Counted from the stretch's first letter, positions 7,823 to 18,182 are shown. The stretch: DNA of 64,000 nucleotides from Streptomyces sp. XD-27 (GCF_030553055.1 NZ_CP130713.1:3658001-3722000); one strand, 5' to 3'. Numbers and translations are program-made. The notes: a model not told the origin generated them from the sequence alone.

Positions 7823-9319
7823 TCAGGGCTGCCGCGCCGCCGCGTCCCGTACTCGCCGTCCCGGTACGAGAACGAGCGCGACCACCGCCGCGACGGCCAG
7901 CAACCCGCCCGCGGCGCCCAGCGCCGCACCGTATCCGTCCGCGAGGTCGGGCCGCGGATCGCCGCCGTGCCCGCCCCCGGCGGCCCCGTGCGCACCGGAC
8001 GCCGTCGCCGCCAGGGTGTCCAGGACCGCCAGGCCGATCGAACCGCCCACCTGGCGTGAGCTGTTGACCAGTCCGGAGGCCATGCCCGCCTCGCGCGGGT
8101 CGACGCCCGCCGTGGCCGCCGTGCCCAGCGGTACGAAGCACATCCCGATGCCGGTGCTCGCCACCAGCGACGGGCCGAGGATCGCGCCCGCGAAGCCGGC
8201 CTGCGCGGCGAACGCGAGGCCGAACCAGGCGAATCCGGCCGCGCCGACCAGACCGCCGGCCACCATCAGGCCGCGCAGCCCGACCCGGGCGACGGTACGG
8301 GAGGCGATCAGCGTCCCGGCCACGATGCCCAGGCAGAACGGCAGGAACGCTACGCCGGCCGCCGCGGTTCCGTAGCCGAGCACCTGGTTCAGGTACAGCG
8401 AGGTGAAGTAGAAGGCGGCGAACTGCCCGGAGCACAGCAGCATCATGAACAGGTTGGCGCCGAGGACGGGTCGGCGGGCCAGCAGGCCCAGGCGCAGCAG
8501 CGGTTCACGCGCCCGGCGTTCGACGGCCGCGAAGGCGGCGAGGAGCACGGCCGCCGCGCCGAGGGTGAGCACGGTGGTGGCCGAGCCCCACGGCACGCTG
8601 TGGGTCCGTACGACGCCGAGCACCAGCACGCCCGCCCCGGCGGTCACCAGCACCGCCCCGGCGAGGTCGAGCCGGGGCGCGGTCCGCTCCCGGCGGTCGG
8701 GTGCCAGCCGGGCCGCGAGGACCAGCGCGAACACCACGATCGGCACGTTGACGAGCATGACCGCCCGCCAGCTCAGCCATTCGGTCAGCACTCCGCCCGC
8801 CAGCACCCCCACGGCGCCGCCGGCGGCCGCCGTGGCGCCCCACAGCCCCAGCGCCCGGGAGAGCGCGGGCCCCGGCGGGAAACCGGTGGTGAGCAGGGCC
8901 AGCGCGACGGGGGTCAGGGCGGCCGCCCCGGCACCCTGGACGGCGCGGGCGGCGATGAGCGCACCGGGCGACTGCACCAGCCCGCCCACCAGACTGGCCA
9001 GGCCGAACAGTGTCAGCCCGGTCAGCAGGGTGCGGCGGCGGCCGACGATGTCGCCGAGCCTGCCGCCGAGCATCATCAGCCCGCCGAAGGTGAGCGCGTA
9101 GGCGTTGACGACCCAGGTCAGGCCCTCGCCGTCGAAGCCGAGTGCCGTGCGGACGTCGGGTAGCGCGACGTTCACCACGGAGGCGTCGAGCGCGACCATG
9201 AACTGCACGGTCAGGACGACGGCGAGCAGCCGCCCGCCGAGGGTCGGCGCGGCGGCGCCCGGCCGGGGCGGCGCGGGGGCCGTCCCGTGCCCGGCCGCCG
9301 ACGCCACGGGGCTGTCCAT
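7823..9319 (-). CDS. MFS transporter, DHA2 family (EmrB/QacA type drug exporter)
   Basis: 498-residue proton-coupled exporter with about 14 membrane segments. The DHA2 motifs are plain: VALDASVVNVALPDVRTALG in helix 1 (motif D1), GRLGDIVGRRRTLLTG between helices 2 and 3 (motif A), and RAVQGAGAAALTPVAL after it. The ATG at 9319 has a GAGAGGAAG leader. It lies 62 bp downstream of the cupin gene on the same strand, so the two probably form an operon under the divergent TetR regulator. Likely substrate: a hydrophobic drug, dye or self-made metabolite. Confidence 0.93.
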   Translation of the reverse strand: MDSPVASAAGHGTAPAPPRPGAAAPTLGGRLLAVVLTVQFMVALDASVVNVALPDVRTALGFDGEGLTWVVNAYALTFGGLMMLGGRLGDIVGRRRTLLTGLTLFGLASLVGGLVQSPGALIAARAVQGAGAAALTPVALALLTTGFPPGPALSRALGLWGATAAAGGAVGVLAGGVLTEWLSWRAVMLVNVPIVVFALVLAARLAPDRRERTAPRLDLAGAVLVTAGAGVLVLGVVRTHSVPWGSATTVLTLGAAAVLLAAFAAVERRAREPLLRLGLLARRPVLGANLFMMLLCSGQFAAFYFTSLYLNQVLGYGTAAAGVAFLPFCLGIVAGTLIASRTVARVGLRGLMVAGGLVGAAGFAWFGLAFAAQAGFAGAILGPSLVASTGIGMCFVPLGTAATAGVDPREAGMASGLVNSSRQVGGSIGLAVLDTLAATASGAHGAAGGGHGGDPRPDLADGYGAALGAAGGLLAVAAVVALVLVPGRRVRDAAARQP

Positions 9320-9381
9320 GCGAAAACTTCCTCTCTTCGAAAAGCCTGTGCTGTCCGGCGCGTCCTCCGGGTGTCCTGGCC

Positions 9382-9768
9382 TCAGCCGTCCCGCCGCTTC
9401 TCCAGCCGGGTGTCGCGGCGCAGAGTGAGGGACATCAGGTCGCCGGGCCCGTCGAGTTCGACGCGGTGCCAGCGCCCGCGCGGCACGATGTACGCCGTCC
9501 CCGGCCCGAGCACCGCCGTCTCCTCGGCGGCGCCGGTGGCCTCATCGGCCCGCAGGATCAGCCGCGCGCCCCCGGCCAGCACGCACACCGCCTCGTCCGC
9601 GGCCGGGTGCATCTCCCAGTGGTCCGCGTGCACGTCCTCGTCGGTCTCGACGTGGAAGGCCGCGAGCGTCCAGCCGTCGAGGTCGCCGGACATCCGGCGC
9701 TCCTCGGCGCGGACGGTGCCGTCGCCGTAGAGCCGGACCGCGGACGAGAACAGGTCGATGAGCGCCAT
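9382..9768 (-). CDS. Cupin domain-containing protein
   Basis: 128-residue single-domain cupin. Motif 1 is HADHWEMHPAADEAVCVLAGG (metal-binding His, His and Glu), motif 2 GTAYIVPRGRWHRVE. The N-terminus (MALIDLFSSAVRLYGDGTVR) is not a signal peptide, so it is cytoplasmic. It starts about 40 bp from the proximal TetR operator and precedes the DHA2 exporter gene, so the small cupin and exporter are probably induced together. A role in modifying or sensing the exported compound is an inference only. Confidence 0.85.
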   Translation of the reverse strand: MALIDLFSSAVRLYGDGTVRAEERRMSGDLDGWTLAAFHVETDEDVHADHWEMHPAADEAVCVLAGGARLILRADEATGAAEETAVLGPGTAYIVPRGRWHRVELDGPGDLMSLTLRRDTRLEKRRDG

Positions 9769-9809
9769 CGGGGCCTCCGTGAGCGTGCGTGCGGGTGAAG
9801 GGCACGTTC

Positions 9810-9861
9810 ACGTACCTCGTACGTAAACGCGTGAGCGCAGTCGAACACGTACGATGTACGC
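9810..9861. promoter_or_regulatory. Two TetR-type operators in the divergent promoter region
   Basis: A perfect 6+3+6 palindrome ACGTAC-CTC-GTACGT (9810-9824) and a near-perfect second copy ACGTAC-GAT-GTACGC (9847-9861) lie 37 bp apart between the cupin-exporter genes and the TetR gene. The distal copy sits just before the ribosome site of the TetR gene, as expected for autoregulation. Confidence 0.75.
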
Positions 9862-9880
9862 GAGTCAAGGAGGAACCGCC

Positions 9881-10546
9881 GTGCCCGCACCCCGCAAGTT
9901 CACCGAGGAGCAGCTGCGGAACGCCGCGCTGTCACTGGTCGATGAGCAGGGCCTCGCCGCCCTGACCATGCGCAACCTCGCCGCCGCCCTCGGCACGGGG
10001 GCCATGACGATCTACAACTACGTGGACGGGCGCGAGGGCCTGGAAGCGCTGCTCGTGGACGCGGTCATGGCCGAGGGCCGGAAGCCGCCGGGCATCCCGT
10101 CGGACGACTGGCGCGCGGACGTCCGGGCCCTGGCCGAGGCCCACTGGCGCGCGGTCCGCGCCCACCCGGACGTGATCCCGCTGATCCTCACCCGCCGCAC
10201 GGTGGACCTGCCGACCCTCGCCACCGCCGAGGACCTGCTGGAGGCCCTGTCCCGCAGCGGCCGCGCGGGCGCCGACCTGCTGGCGGCCTTCCGCATGCTC
10301 ACGGGTTTCATCATGGGCTTCGCCCAGGCCGAGCTCGCCGGACCACTGTCGATCGCCCCCGACGAGGACGTCGACACGCTCACCCAGCGCGTCCGCGCGC
10401 TTCCCCCGGAGCGCTTCCCGCACCTGGTCGAGATCGCCGAGGCCGCGAGCACCAGCACCCCGGAAGCGGAGTTCCGCGCGGGCCTGGACCTCGTCATCGC
10501 CGGCCTGGACGGTCAGACGGGCGCGCGCGTCAGCCCGGCACCGTGA
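9881..10546 (+). CDS. TetR/AcrR family transcriptional regulator
   Basis: 221 residues from the GTG at 9881, chosen because AAGGAGG ends seven bases before it; an upstream ATG at 9854 lies inside the operator. The DNA-binding domain is standard: TEEQLRNAALSLVDEQGLAALTMRNLAAALGTGAMTIYNYVDGREGLEALL. The C-terminal helical domain resembles the TetR_C class found in many exporter regulators. With the two palindromes upstream and the divergent cupin-DHA2 operon, it very likely represses that operon and itself. Confidence 0.92.
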   Translation: MPAPRKFTEEQLRNAALSLVDEQGLAALTMRNLAAALGTGAMTIYNYVDGREGLEALLVDAVMAEGRKPPGIPSDDWRADVRALAEAHWRAVRAHPDVIPLILTRRTVDLPTLATAEDLLEALSRSGRAGADLLAAFRMLTGFIMGFAQAELAGPLSIAPDEDVDTLTQRVRALPPERFPHLVEIAEAASTSTPEAEFRAGLDLVIAGLDGQTGARVSPAP

Positions 10547-10701
10547 TCACGCCGGGTAGCCGGCGGCCTGGCCGAGGACGGATTCCGGCCGGTGATCAGG
10601 TCGCGGTCGATGGCTCCCGGTCACTCCGTCGCTGGCCACTCCGCCCTCGGTATCTCCGTCCCCGGTAACTCCGTTGCCTGCCCGAGACGCGGCCACGCAG
10701 G

Positions 10702-11611
10702 ATGGCGCGCATGGGATGCCATGAGTACGCCGGTCCCGTGGCGCTGCGCGCCATGCAGAGCCTGGGCGCCCGCGTCTTCCCGGTGACGGGCTACCGGCAC
10801 ATCGGCGACCTCGCCTGGAACCACTGCCTGTCCCTCGACCGCGCCGACGCGTGCCCGACGGCGGTCTGGAGCCGCGGGGACCGGACACTGGCCTGGGGCT
10901 GGCTGGAGCTTCCGGACCATCTGACGCTCCAGGTCGACCCGGACCACCCGGAACTGACCGACGACGTCCTCACCTGGGCGGAGCGAACGGCACCCGGCCC
11001 CCTCACGGTCGACGTCGCCGAGACCGAAGCCGACCTGGCCGCGGCACTGGAGCGGCGTGGCTACGTCCGCGCCTCCGACGGCCCGTATCTGGCGTGCCTC
11101 GGCCGTCCGCTCACCGGCCTGCCGGACATGCCGCGCCTGCCGGACGGCTACACCATCCGCGCGCAGCGCGACCCCGCCGACGTGGCGGGCCGGGCGGCAG
11201 CGCACCGCGCCGCGTTCGGCTCCACCCGCGTCACCGCCGAACTCCCCCAGCGCGGCCGCTGGGAGGTGCCCCCTGCCCGCATGCGGGACACCTGGCCCTA
11301 CCGCGCCGAGTTCGACCCCGTCGTGGTCTCACCCGCCGGTGACGTCGCGGCCTACTGCCAGGGCTGGTACGACGAGGTCAACGGCATCGGCGCGTTCGAA
11401 CCGGTCGGCGCCCACCCCGAGCACCGCCGCCTGGGCCTGGCCCGCGCCGCCTGCGTCGCGGTGCTGCACGCGTTCGCCACCGCCGGCGGCCGGCGGGCCG
11501 TCGTCTACGCCCGCGGCGACGCCGGCTATCCCGTGCCCAAGCGGCTCTACGAATCCCTGGGGCTTCACCGCGTACACCCGCACCTACGCCCGGCCCCCGG
11601 CCGGATACTGA
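10702..11611 (+). CDS. GNAT family N-acetyltransferase with a 3' frameshift
   Basis: About 300 residues; the acetyltransferase domain is in the C-terminal half, with GAFEPVGAHPEHRRLGLARA (acetyl-CoA loop) and VVYARGDAGYPVPKRLYESLG. At 11559-11562 (a GGGG run) the frame breaks. The original frame runs on to 11946 as a meaningless Arg/Gly-rich tail over the next gene, while one frame over it reads GFTAYTRTYARPPAGY and stops at 11611, exactly the expected GNAT end. One extra G explains it: a real mutation or a sequence error. The in-frame ATG at 10711 is an alternative start with an AGGATGG leader. The 10550-10700 leader carries several loose ACTCCGT repeats. Confidence 0.8.
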
Positions 11612-11658
11612 GGGGGTACGGCCCATCGGCCGTAAGTGTGGTGCCGGATTCGGGACTT

Positions 11659-11694
11659 GGAGGACGTTATGGGGGACGTTATGGAGGACGTCAT
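11659..11694 (+). promoter_or_regulatory. Triplicated ribosome-site/start module
   Basis: Three 12-bp tandem units of the form GGAGGACGTTAT. Each has a Shine-Dalgarno core five bases before an in-frame ATG, giving starts at 11669, 11681 and 11693. The units differ only by small changes (the middle core is GGGGG, the last has CAT for TAT). Extra starts would add MGDV-MEDV to the protein. Confidence 0.7.
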
Positions 11695-12328
11695 GAGTGC
11701 CATAGACGCGTACCTGGCTGCCGCGGCGCAAGCCGTGGCGCTGTTGGAGCGGCCGGAAGTCGCCGCGGCGTGGGAGCAGCCCAGCGCGCTGGCGGAGATG
11801 ACGGTCGGCGGCCTCGCGGGCCACCTCGCCGCTCAGATCTTCAGCGTCGACTCCGCCCTCGCCGAACCCGCGTCCGCGGAGGCGCCGATTCCGCTGCTGG
11901 AGAACTTCGCGCGTGCCACGTGGATCGACGCGCCGCTCGACGGTGAGGTCAACGCCGGTATCCGGGCGAAGAGCGAGGGCATCGCGGCCGAGGGGCCGCG
12001 GTCGCTGCTGAAGCGCGCCCGCGCGGCACTCGCCGAGCAGCAGACCGAGCTGCCGGGCCTCTCGGGCGGCCGGACCGTGTTCCTCCCGCAGAAGGGTTTC
12101 GCGCTGACCTTCGACGACTTCCTCGTCACGCGGTTGCTGGAGCTCGCCGTGCACATCGACGATCTGGCCGTCAGCGTGGGCCTGCCCCCGCAAGAGCTCC
12201 CGGACGCCGCCTTCGACCCCGTACTCGTGCTGCTGGCCCGGCTCGCCGCCCGGCGGCACGGCCAGGCGGCGCTGCTGCGGGCGCTGGCCCGGGTGGAGCG
12301 GGCGCCGGCGGCGGTCAACGCGATCTGA
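11693..12328 (+). CDS. Maleylpyruvate isomerase family mycothiol-dependent enzyme (DinB-like)
   Basis: 211 residues from the ATG at 11693; in-frame starts at 11669 and 11681 have equally good ribosome sites. The fold is the DinB/YfiT four-helix bundle. The N-terminal metal-binding helix reads MTVGGLAGHLAAQIFS with the His in place, and the later VTRLLELAVHIDDLAVSVGLP supplies the His-x-x-Asp type residues. Members use mycothiol as thiol cofactor in isomerisation or conjugation reactions, which fits an actinobacterium. It is not linked to aromatic catabolism genes here, so a general detoxifying transferase role is as likely. Confidence 0.85.
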   Translation: MSAIDAYLAAAAQAVALLERPEVAAAWEQPSALAEMTVGGLAGHLAAQIFSVDSALAEPASAEAPIPLLENFARATWIDAPLDGEVNAGIRAKSEGIAAEGPRSLLKRARAALAEQQTELPGLSGGRTVFLPQKGFALTFDDFLVTRLLELAVHIDDLAVSVGLPPQELPDAAFDPVLVLLARLAARRHGQAALLRALARVERAPAAVNAI

Positions 12329-12402
12329 CGCCCTGTCCGGCCTCATCCGCCGCGGCCTCGTCCGCTCCGGCCCCCTCCGCTCCGGCCGCACCCGCCCCCC
12401 TC

Positions 12403-12870
12403 TCATGCGCCCCGCTCCGCACCGGCCCCGTCCGCGTCGGTGGCCGTACGGCCGACGAGGCGCTCGTAGCGCTGCCTGGCGGCCTGCGGGGTACGGAGCC
12501 CGAGGCCGAAGGCGATCTCCGGCCAGGTCATGCCGCGGCCCCGCGCCATCTGGAGGAGCCCGGCCTCCAGCTCGTCCATCTCCCCACGAGCCAGTGGCAC
12601 AAGACTCAAGGCGGCGGTGACATCGGACCGGTCCACCTCCGGCTCACCGTCCTGGAGTTGCGCGGCCCCACTGAGCAGGAACGACACGAGCCTGATGGCC
12701 TCGTGCGGCCCGAGGACGGAGGGATGGACCTGCCGCCGCCGCTGCTCGTCGGTGGCCGCGTGCCGCTCGGCGATCCGGAACAGGGAGGTGTACACGCGCT
12801 CCGCCCGGGCCTGGTCCGGGTGCGGGGGCGTGAAGGGGTCGGTGGACCGATCGGGAGTCGAGGCTGCCAT
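12403..12870 (-). CDS. HTH DNA-binding protein, probable regulator of the YcaO locus
   Basis: 155 residues. The N-terminal half is charged and helical (QARAERVYTSLFRIAERHAATDEQRRRQ). The C-terminal part (about 105-140) has a likely helix-turn-helix, GMTWPEIAFGLGLRTPQAARQRYERL, of a type seen in small streptomycete DNA-binding proteins. Start is the ATG at 12870; longer open frames upstream have no support. It is divergent from the peptide-YcaO genes, with a 15-bp palindrome between, so it may control that operon. The partner or ligand is unknown. Confidence 0.75.
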   Translation of the reverse strand: MAASTPDRSTDPFTPPHPDQARAERVYTSLFRIAERHAATDEQRRRQVHPSVLGPHEAIRLVSFLLSGAAQLQDGEPEVDRSDVTAALSLVPLARGEMDELEAGLLQMARGRGMTWPEIAFGLGLRTPQAARQRYERLVGRTATDADGAGAERGA

Positions 12871-12916
12871 GCGACCAGGCTGCCCTGGCACACGACATGG
12901 CATCAACTCAATATTG

Positions 12917-12931
12917 TGAACAATCTGTTCA
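12917..12931. promoter_or_regulatory. Perfect palindrome TGAACA-ATC-TGTTCA
   Basis: A 6+3+6 inverted repeat set in an unusually AT-rich patch (about 12900-12935) between the divergent HTH gene and the peptide-YcaO operon. It is a plausible operator or promoter element. It differs from the actinobacterial SOS box, where GAAC and GTTC are four bases apart; here they are five apart. Confidence 0.6.
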
Positions 12932-13053
12932 TCCGGCGCCCATCGAATGCATCGGTGCGCCCGTGACGCGCCCGGCCTGCCCGCGACGGCCTCCCTAGCG
13001 TGGTGGGAGCGGTCGCCCTGACCGTGTTCCGACAAGATTGGAGGGGATCCACG

Positions 13054-13185
13054 ATGGGTGACGCCAGTGGCGACATGGCGGTCGCGCGGCACCCCGAGGG
13101 CACGGAACTGACGCCCGCGGAAGCGGCCCTGGCCGCTGAGCTGGAGCAGACTCCCACGGCCGATGCGGCGGACGAGGCCGTCTGA
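13054..13185 (+). CDS. Small acidic peptide, putative RiPP precursor
   Basis: 43 residues, MGDASGDMAVARHPEGTELT then PAEAALAAELEQTPTADAADEAV. The ATG has a good GGAGGGG leader, seven bases away. It is acidic and helical in the middle, with no Cys and no signal peptide. The stop is two bases before the next ATG (13188), so it is coupled to what follows, a YcaO enzyme gene. Small peptides directly before YcaO genes are often substrates whose backbone amides are converted to azolines, thioamides or amidines. The C-terminal TPTADAADEAV would be the core; it offers only Thr as a cyclisable residue, so an amidine or thioamide product is easier to imagine. No family recognised. Confidence 0.6.
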   Translation: MGDASGDMAVARHPEGTELTPAEAALAAELEQTPTADAADEAV

Positions 13186-13297
13186 CCATGCGTACGGGCG
13201 GGAGGGGTGACCGCACACCGGGGCCCAAGGGCGCGGTGAAGGCGCCCTTCCCGCCCCCGCCCCCGCCCCCACGGAGTCCACGCGGGCCGTCGCGACC

Positions 13298-14545
13298 TTG
13301 GAGGAATCGGCCCGAGGTCTCGGCACGCGGCCGCGCTGGCGTCGCCAGGCGCGCCTCGACAGCGTCCTGTCTGTGTGGGGGTGCGAGCTCGTCGACACGG
13401 CAGGCGTGTCCGTGGCGGCCGGTACGGGGAAGGCGCGTGCGGACACCGAGGCGCGGGCCCGGGCGCTCGGCGAAGCCCTGGAGCGCCTGCTGGCCGGGCC
13501 GGCCGGCCTCGACCGGGCGGCCGTGCACTTCACCGCCGCCGGCCGGCTGGCCGCCGGTGTGCTGGCCGGCGAGGCGAGCGCCCCGCTGCTGGCACAGCAC
13601 CCGGACCGGGAGCTCGCCTGCCTCACCTACCGGTCCCTCCACGCGGACGAGGACGAGGATGAGGACGCGAACGAGGTCAGCATCCCCCTGTTCCTCGGTG
13701 CTCCTTGGTACGCGGGCCCGGACGGGCAGGCCCATCGGGACGCGCTGGGCGACCGCACCGACTACGGGGCCCTGTCGAGGTACGCCGTCGGTTCGGGATA
13801 CGGCCTGGGGCCCACACGCACCCGGGCGACCGTCCACGCGCTGCTGGAGACGATCGAGCGGGACGCGTGCTCGCTGCTGACCCTCCGCATGTTCCTCGCC
13901 GGCCGACCGCCCGTCGTCCTCGACCCCGCGACCCTGCCCGACGGGCTTGCCGCTCTCCACCGCTGCGCCGAACGCGAGGCATCGGCCCGCGTCCATCTCG
14001 TCGACGCCACCGGCGATCTCGGCGTCCCCACCGTCCTGGCCTACAGCCCGCCCTCCCCTCCGAAGCCCTACGTACGCGGCCAGGCCGCCGCTCTCAGCCG
14101 GCACGACGCCGTCGCGGGGGCGCTCACCGAGCACCTTGAATCGGCCACCGCCCGCCGCCGCGCACCGGCCCGGCCGGTCCCGCTGACGGTCCTCGAGCCC
14201 TACCCGGCGCTGCACCGCTGCGGGCGGTTCGACCTCACCGACGCCCTCCGACAGGCCCGGAGCGCACCGTTCCGCGACCACCCCGCGCCCGACGCGCCCG
14301 CGGACCAACTCACCGAGCTCCTCGTCCGCTTGCGCGCCGGAGGATTCACCGCCTACCAACGCCGCATCGCCCGACTCCCCGGCGGCGCCGACGCCGTCCA
14401 CACCGTCGTACCCGGCCTGGAGCGGTTCTTCGCCGTCGTCAAAGGCGCTCTCATCCTGCCGGGCCCGCGCGGGCGGGCGGTGACCCGTCTCACGTGCGAC
14501 CACGTCAGCGCCGGGCCAGGTGAACCGGCGGGCGCAGAAAACTGA
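13298..14545 (+). CDS. YcaO-domain protein, putative RiPP cyclodehydratase/amide-activating enzyme
   Basis: About 415 residues from a TTG. YcaO enzymes phosphorylate peptide amides with ATP. Family hallmarks: GKARADTEARARALGEALER (residues 44-63), GYGLGPTRTRATVHALLETI then ERDA (to 190), ALTEHLESATARR (275-287, where most have Glu-x-x-Gln-x-Arg), and TVVPGLERFF (369-378). No C-terminal PxPxP motif. The start is uncertain: the frame is open back to 13211 but holds no ATG or GTG. The natural ATG (13188, two bases after the peptide stop) is in another frame, joined across the CCCCCG-repeat tract at 13248-13271. One missing C there would fuse them. An Asp/Glu run lies near residue 118. Confidence 0.8.
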   Translation: MEESARGLGTRPRWRRQARLDSVLSVWGCELVDTAGVSVAAGTGKARADTEARARALGEALERLLAGPAGLDRAAVHFTAAGRLAAGVLAGEASAPLLAQHPDRELACLTYRSLHADEDEDEDANEVSIPLFLGAPWYAGPDGQAHRDALGDRTDYGALSRYAVGSGYGLGPTRTRATVHALLETIERDACSLLTLRMFLAGRPPVVLDPATLPDGLAALHRCAEREASARVHLVDATGDLGVPTVLAYSPPSPPKPYVRGQAAALSRHDAVAGALTEHLESATARRRAPARPVPLTVLEPYPALHRCGRFDLTDALRQARSAPFRDHPAPDAPADQLTELLVRLRAGGFTAYQRRIARLPGGADAVHTVVPGLERFFAVVKGALILPGPRGRAVTRLTCDHVSAGPGEPAGAEN

Positions 14546-14587
14546 ACAAACGTCCACACCCCCTACTTCCTGACGTATGTTGAACGG

Positions 14588-14740
14588 GTGAGCTCACCTG
14601 ACCTGGAGCCCAGACCTCCCTCCACGCTGGCCGACAGAATAGACAGCGTGCTGTCAGTGCTGATCATCATCGGCATCGCCTACGGGTTGTACTGGCTGGC
14701 CTCAAGCCTCGCCTCGTCCTACATAGGGTTCTTCACCTAA
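14588..14740 (+). CDS. Small single-pass membrane protein of the YcaO locus
   Basis: 50 residues from a GTG. The N-terminus is soluble and Pro-rich (SSPDLEPRPPSTLADRID), followed by one membrane segment, SVLSVLIIIGIAYGLYWLAS, and a short tail SSLASSYIGFFT. It begins 42 bases after the YcaO stop and ends seven bases before the stop of the convergent UvrA-like gene. No family recognised. By position it could be an immunity, anchoring or export helper for the YcaO product, or a second peptide substrate. All of this is inference from context. The ribosome site is weak. Confidence 0.55.
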   Translation: MSSPDLEPRPPSTLADRIDSVLSVLIIIGIAYGLYWLASSLASSYIGFFT

Positions 14741-14747
14741 GGCGCCG

Positions 14748-17147
<2,400 letters not shown>

Positions 17148-17233
17148 CGTGTCTCCGTCCGTCTTCCTGGGCTGCGCTCGGTCCGCGGGACGAGATCTCC
17201 GTGTCGATCCAATGTCGATCTCAGTGGCCGATC

Positions 17234-17650
17234 TCAGTGCCCGCGAGGCTGATTGAAGCGCAACATGTTGCCGGAGGGATCACGGAAGGCGCAGTCTCGG
17301 ACGCCGTACGGCTGGTCGACCGGCTCCTGCAGCACCTCGCCGCCCGCGGCGCGGATGCGCTCGAAGGTGGCGTCGACGTCGTCGGTCGAGAAGATGACGC
17401 CGCGCAGCAGGCCCTTGGCCAGCAGTTCCGCCATGGCCTGCCGGTCGGCGGGCGAGGCGTTCGGGTCCGCCAGGGGCGGTTCGAGCACGATCTCCACGTC
17501 GGGCTGCGACGGCGAGCCGACCGTCACCCAGCGCATTCCCTCGAACCCGACGTCGTTGCGTACCTCCAGTCCGAGCACGTCCCGGTAGAAGGCGAGGGCC
17601 TTGTCGTGGTCGTCGACGGCGATGAAGCACGTGGAAAGCTTGATGTCCAT
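17234..17650 (-). CDS. VOC family protein (glyoxalase/bleomycin resistance fold)
   Basis: 138 residues starting [22 protein letters not shown] at 17650; longer open frames upstream run into the AraC gene. Two beta-alpha-beta-beta-beta modules are seen: residues 1-60 with [17 protein letters not shown], and about 80-138 with [20 protein letters not shown] and the closing [13 protein letters not shown]. Such proteins bind a metal or sequester drugs; typical Streptomyces members are dioxygenase-like or of unknown function. The AraC regulator gene ends ten bases upstream on the same strand, so the two form an operon. Confidence 0.88.
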   Translation of the reverse strand: MDIKLSTCFIAVDDHDKALAFYRDVLGLEVRNDVGFEGMRWVTVGSPSQPDVEIVLEPPLADPNASPADRQAMAELLAKGLLRGVIFSTDDVDATFERIRAAGGEVLQEPVDQPYGVRDCAFRDPSGNMLRFNQPRGH

Positions 17651-17660
17651 GCGCTTTACG

Positions 17661-18086
17661 CTACGGGCGCGGGGCGGGTCCGGCTTCTCCATTCCTGACC
17701 GGTCGCGTGTACATCTTGGCGACGCAGGCCGGGATGGCGGCGCCCTCGTCATGGCGGCGCGCCCGGTACGCGCTCGGGCTCTCGCCCACCAGCTCGGTGA
17801 ACCGCGAGCTGAACGACCCCAGCGACGTGCACCCGACGGCGAAGCAGACCTCCGTCACCGACAGGTCGCCGCGCCGCAGCAGGGCCTTGGCCCGCTCGAT
17901 CCTGCGCGTCATCAGGTAGCTGTACGGCGTCTCCCCGAAGGCGGCGCGGAAACTGCGGGAGAAGTGGCCGGACGACATGTGGGCCGCGCGTGCCAGCGCG
18001 GGGACGTCGAGCGGCTCCGCGTAGTCGCGGTCCATCAGGTCGCGGGCCCGGCGGAGCCGGACCAGGTCCGCAAGCGTCACCGTCAC
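17661..18086 (-). CDS. AraC family transcriptional regulator (HTH only)
   Basis: About 141 residues from a GTG at 18086 (VTVTLADLVRLRRARDLMDRDY). It is essentially just the AraC DNA-binding domain: LDVPALARAAHMSSGHFSRSFRAAFGETPYSYLMTRRIERAKALL then VTEVCFAVGCTSLGSFSSRFTELVGESPSAYR. The C-terminal tail is short. The frame is open to 18137, but that extension crosses the palindrome region. It is co-directional with the VOC gene and divergent from the XRE regulator. No ligand domain is present, so any sensing may come from the co-transcribed VOC protein. Confidence 0.88.
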   Translation of the reverse strand: MTVTLADLVRLRRARDLMDRDYAEPLDVPALARAAHMSSGHFSRSFRAAFGETPYSYLMTRRIERAKALLRRGDLSVTEVCFAVGCTSLGSFSSRFTELVGESPSAYRARRHDEGAAIPACVAKMYTRPVRNGEAGPAPRP

Positions 18087-18128
18087 GGGACCAGCATCGC
18101 AGCGGCGGCACGGCCGACATAAGTGCCA

Positions 18129-18154
18129 CTTTTGCAAGCATGCGCTTGCAAAAG
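18129..18154. promoter_or_regulatory. Long near-perfect palindrome between AraC and XRE regulator genes
   Basis: Eleven-base arms CTTTTGCAAGC and GCTTGCAAAAG around ATGC, in an AT-richer patch. It begins 43 bp upstream of the AraC start and ends 28 bp before the XRE-family start. Arm length and position suggest a high-affinity operator controlling one or both divergent transcripts; the XRE protein itself is the simplest candidate binder. Confidence 0.7.
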
Positions 18155-18182
18155 TTAGCAGCGATGGGGCAGCATCGTCCTC

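Noticed and set aside
12917..12931. SOS (LexA) box
   Set aside because: GAAC and GTTC are five bases apart rather than four, and no DNA-damage gene starts beside it apart from the distant UvrA-like gene, which faces the other way.
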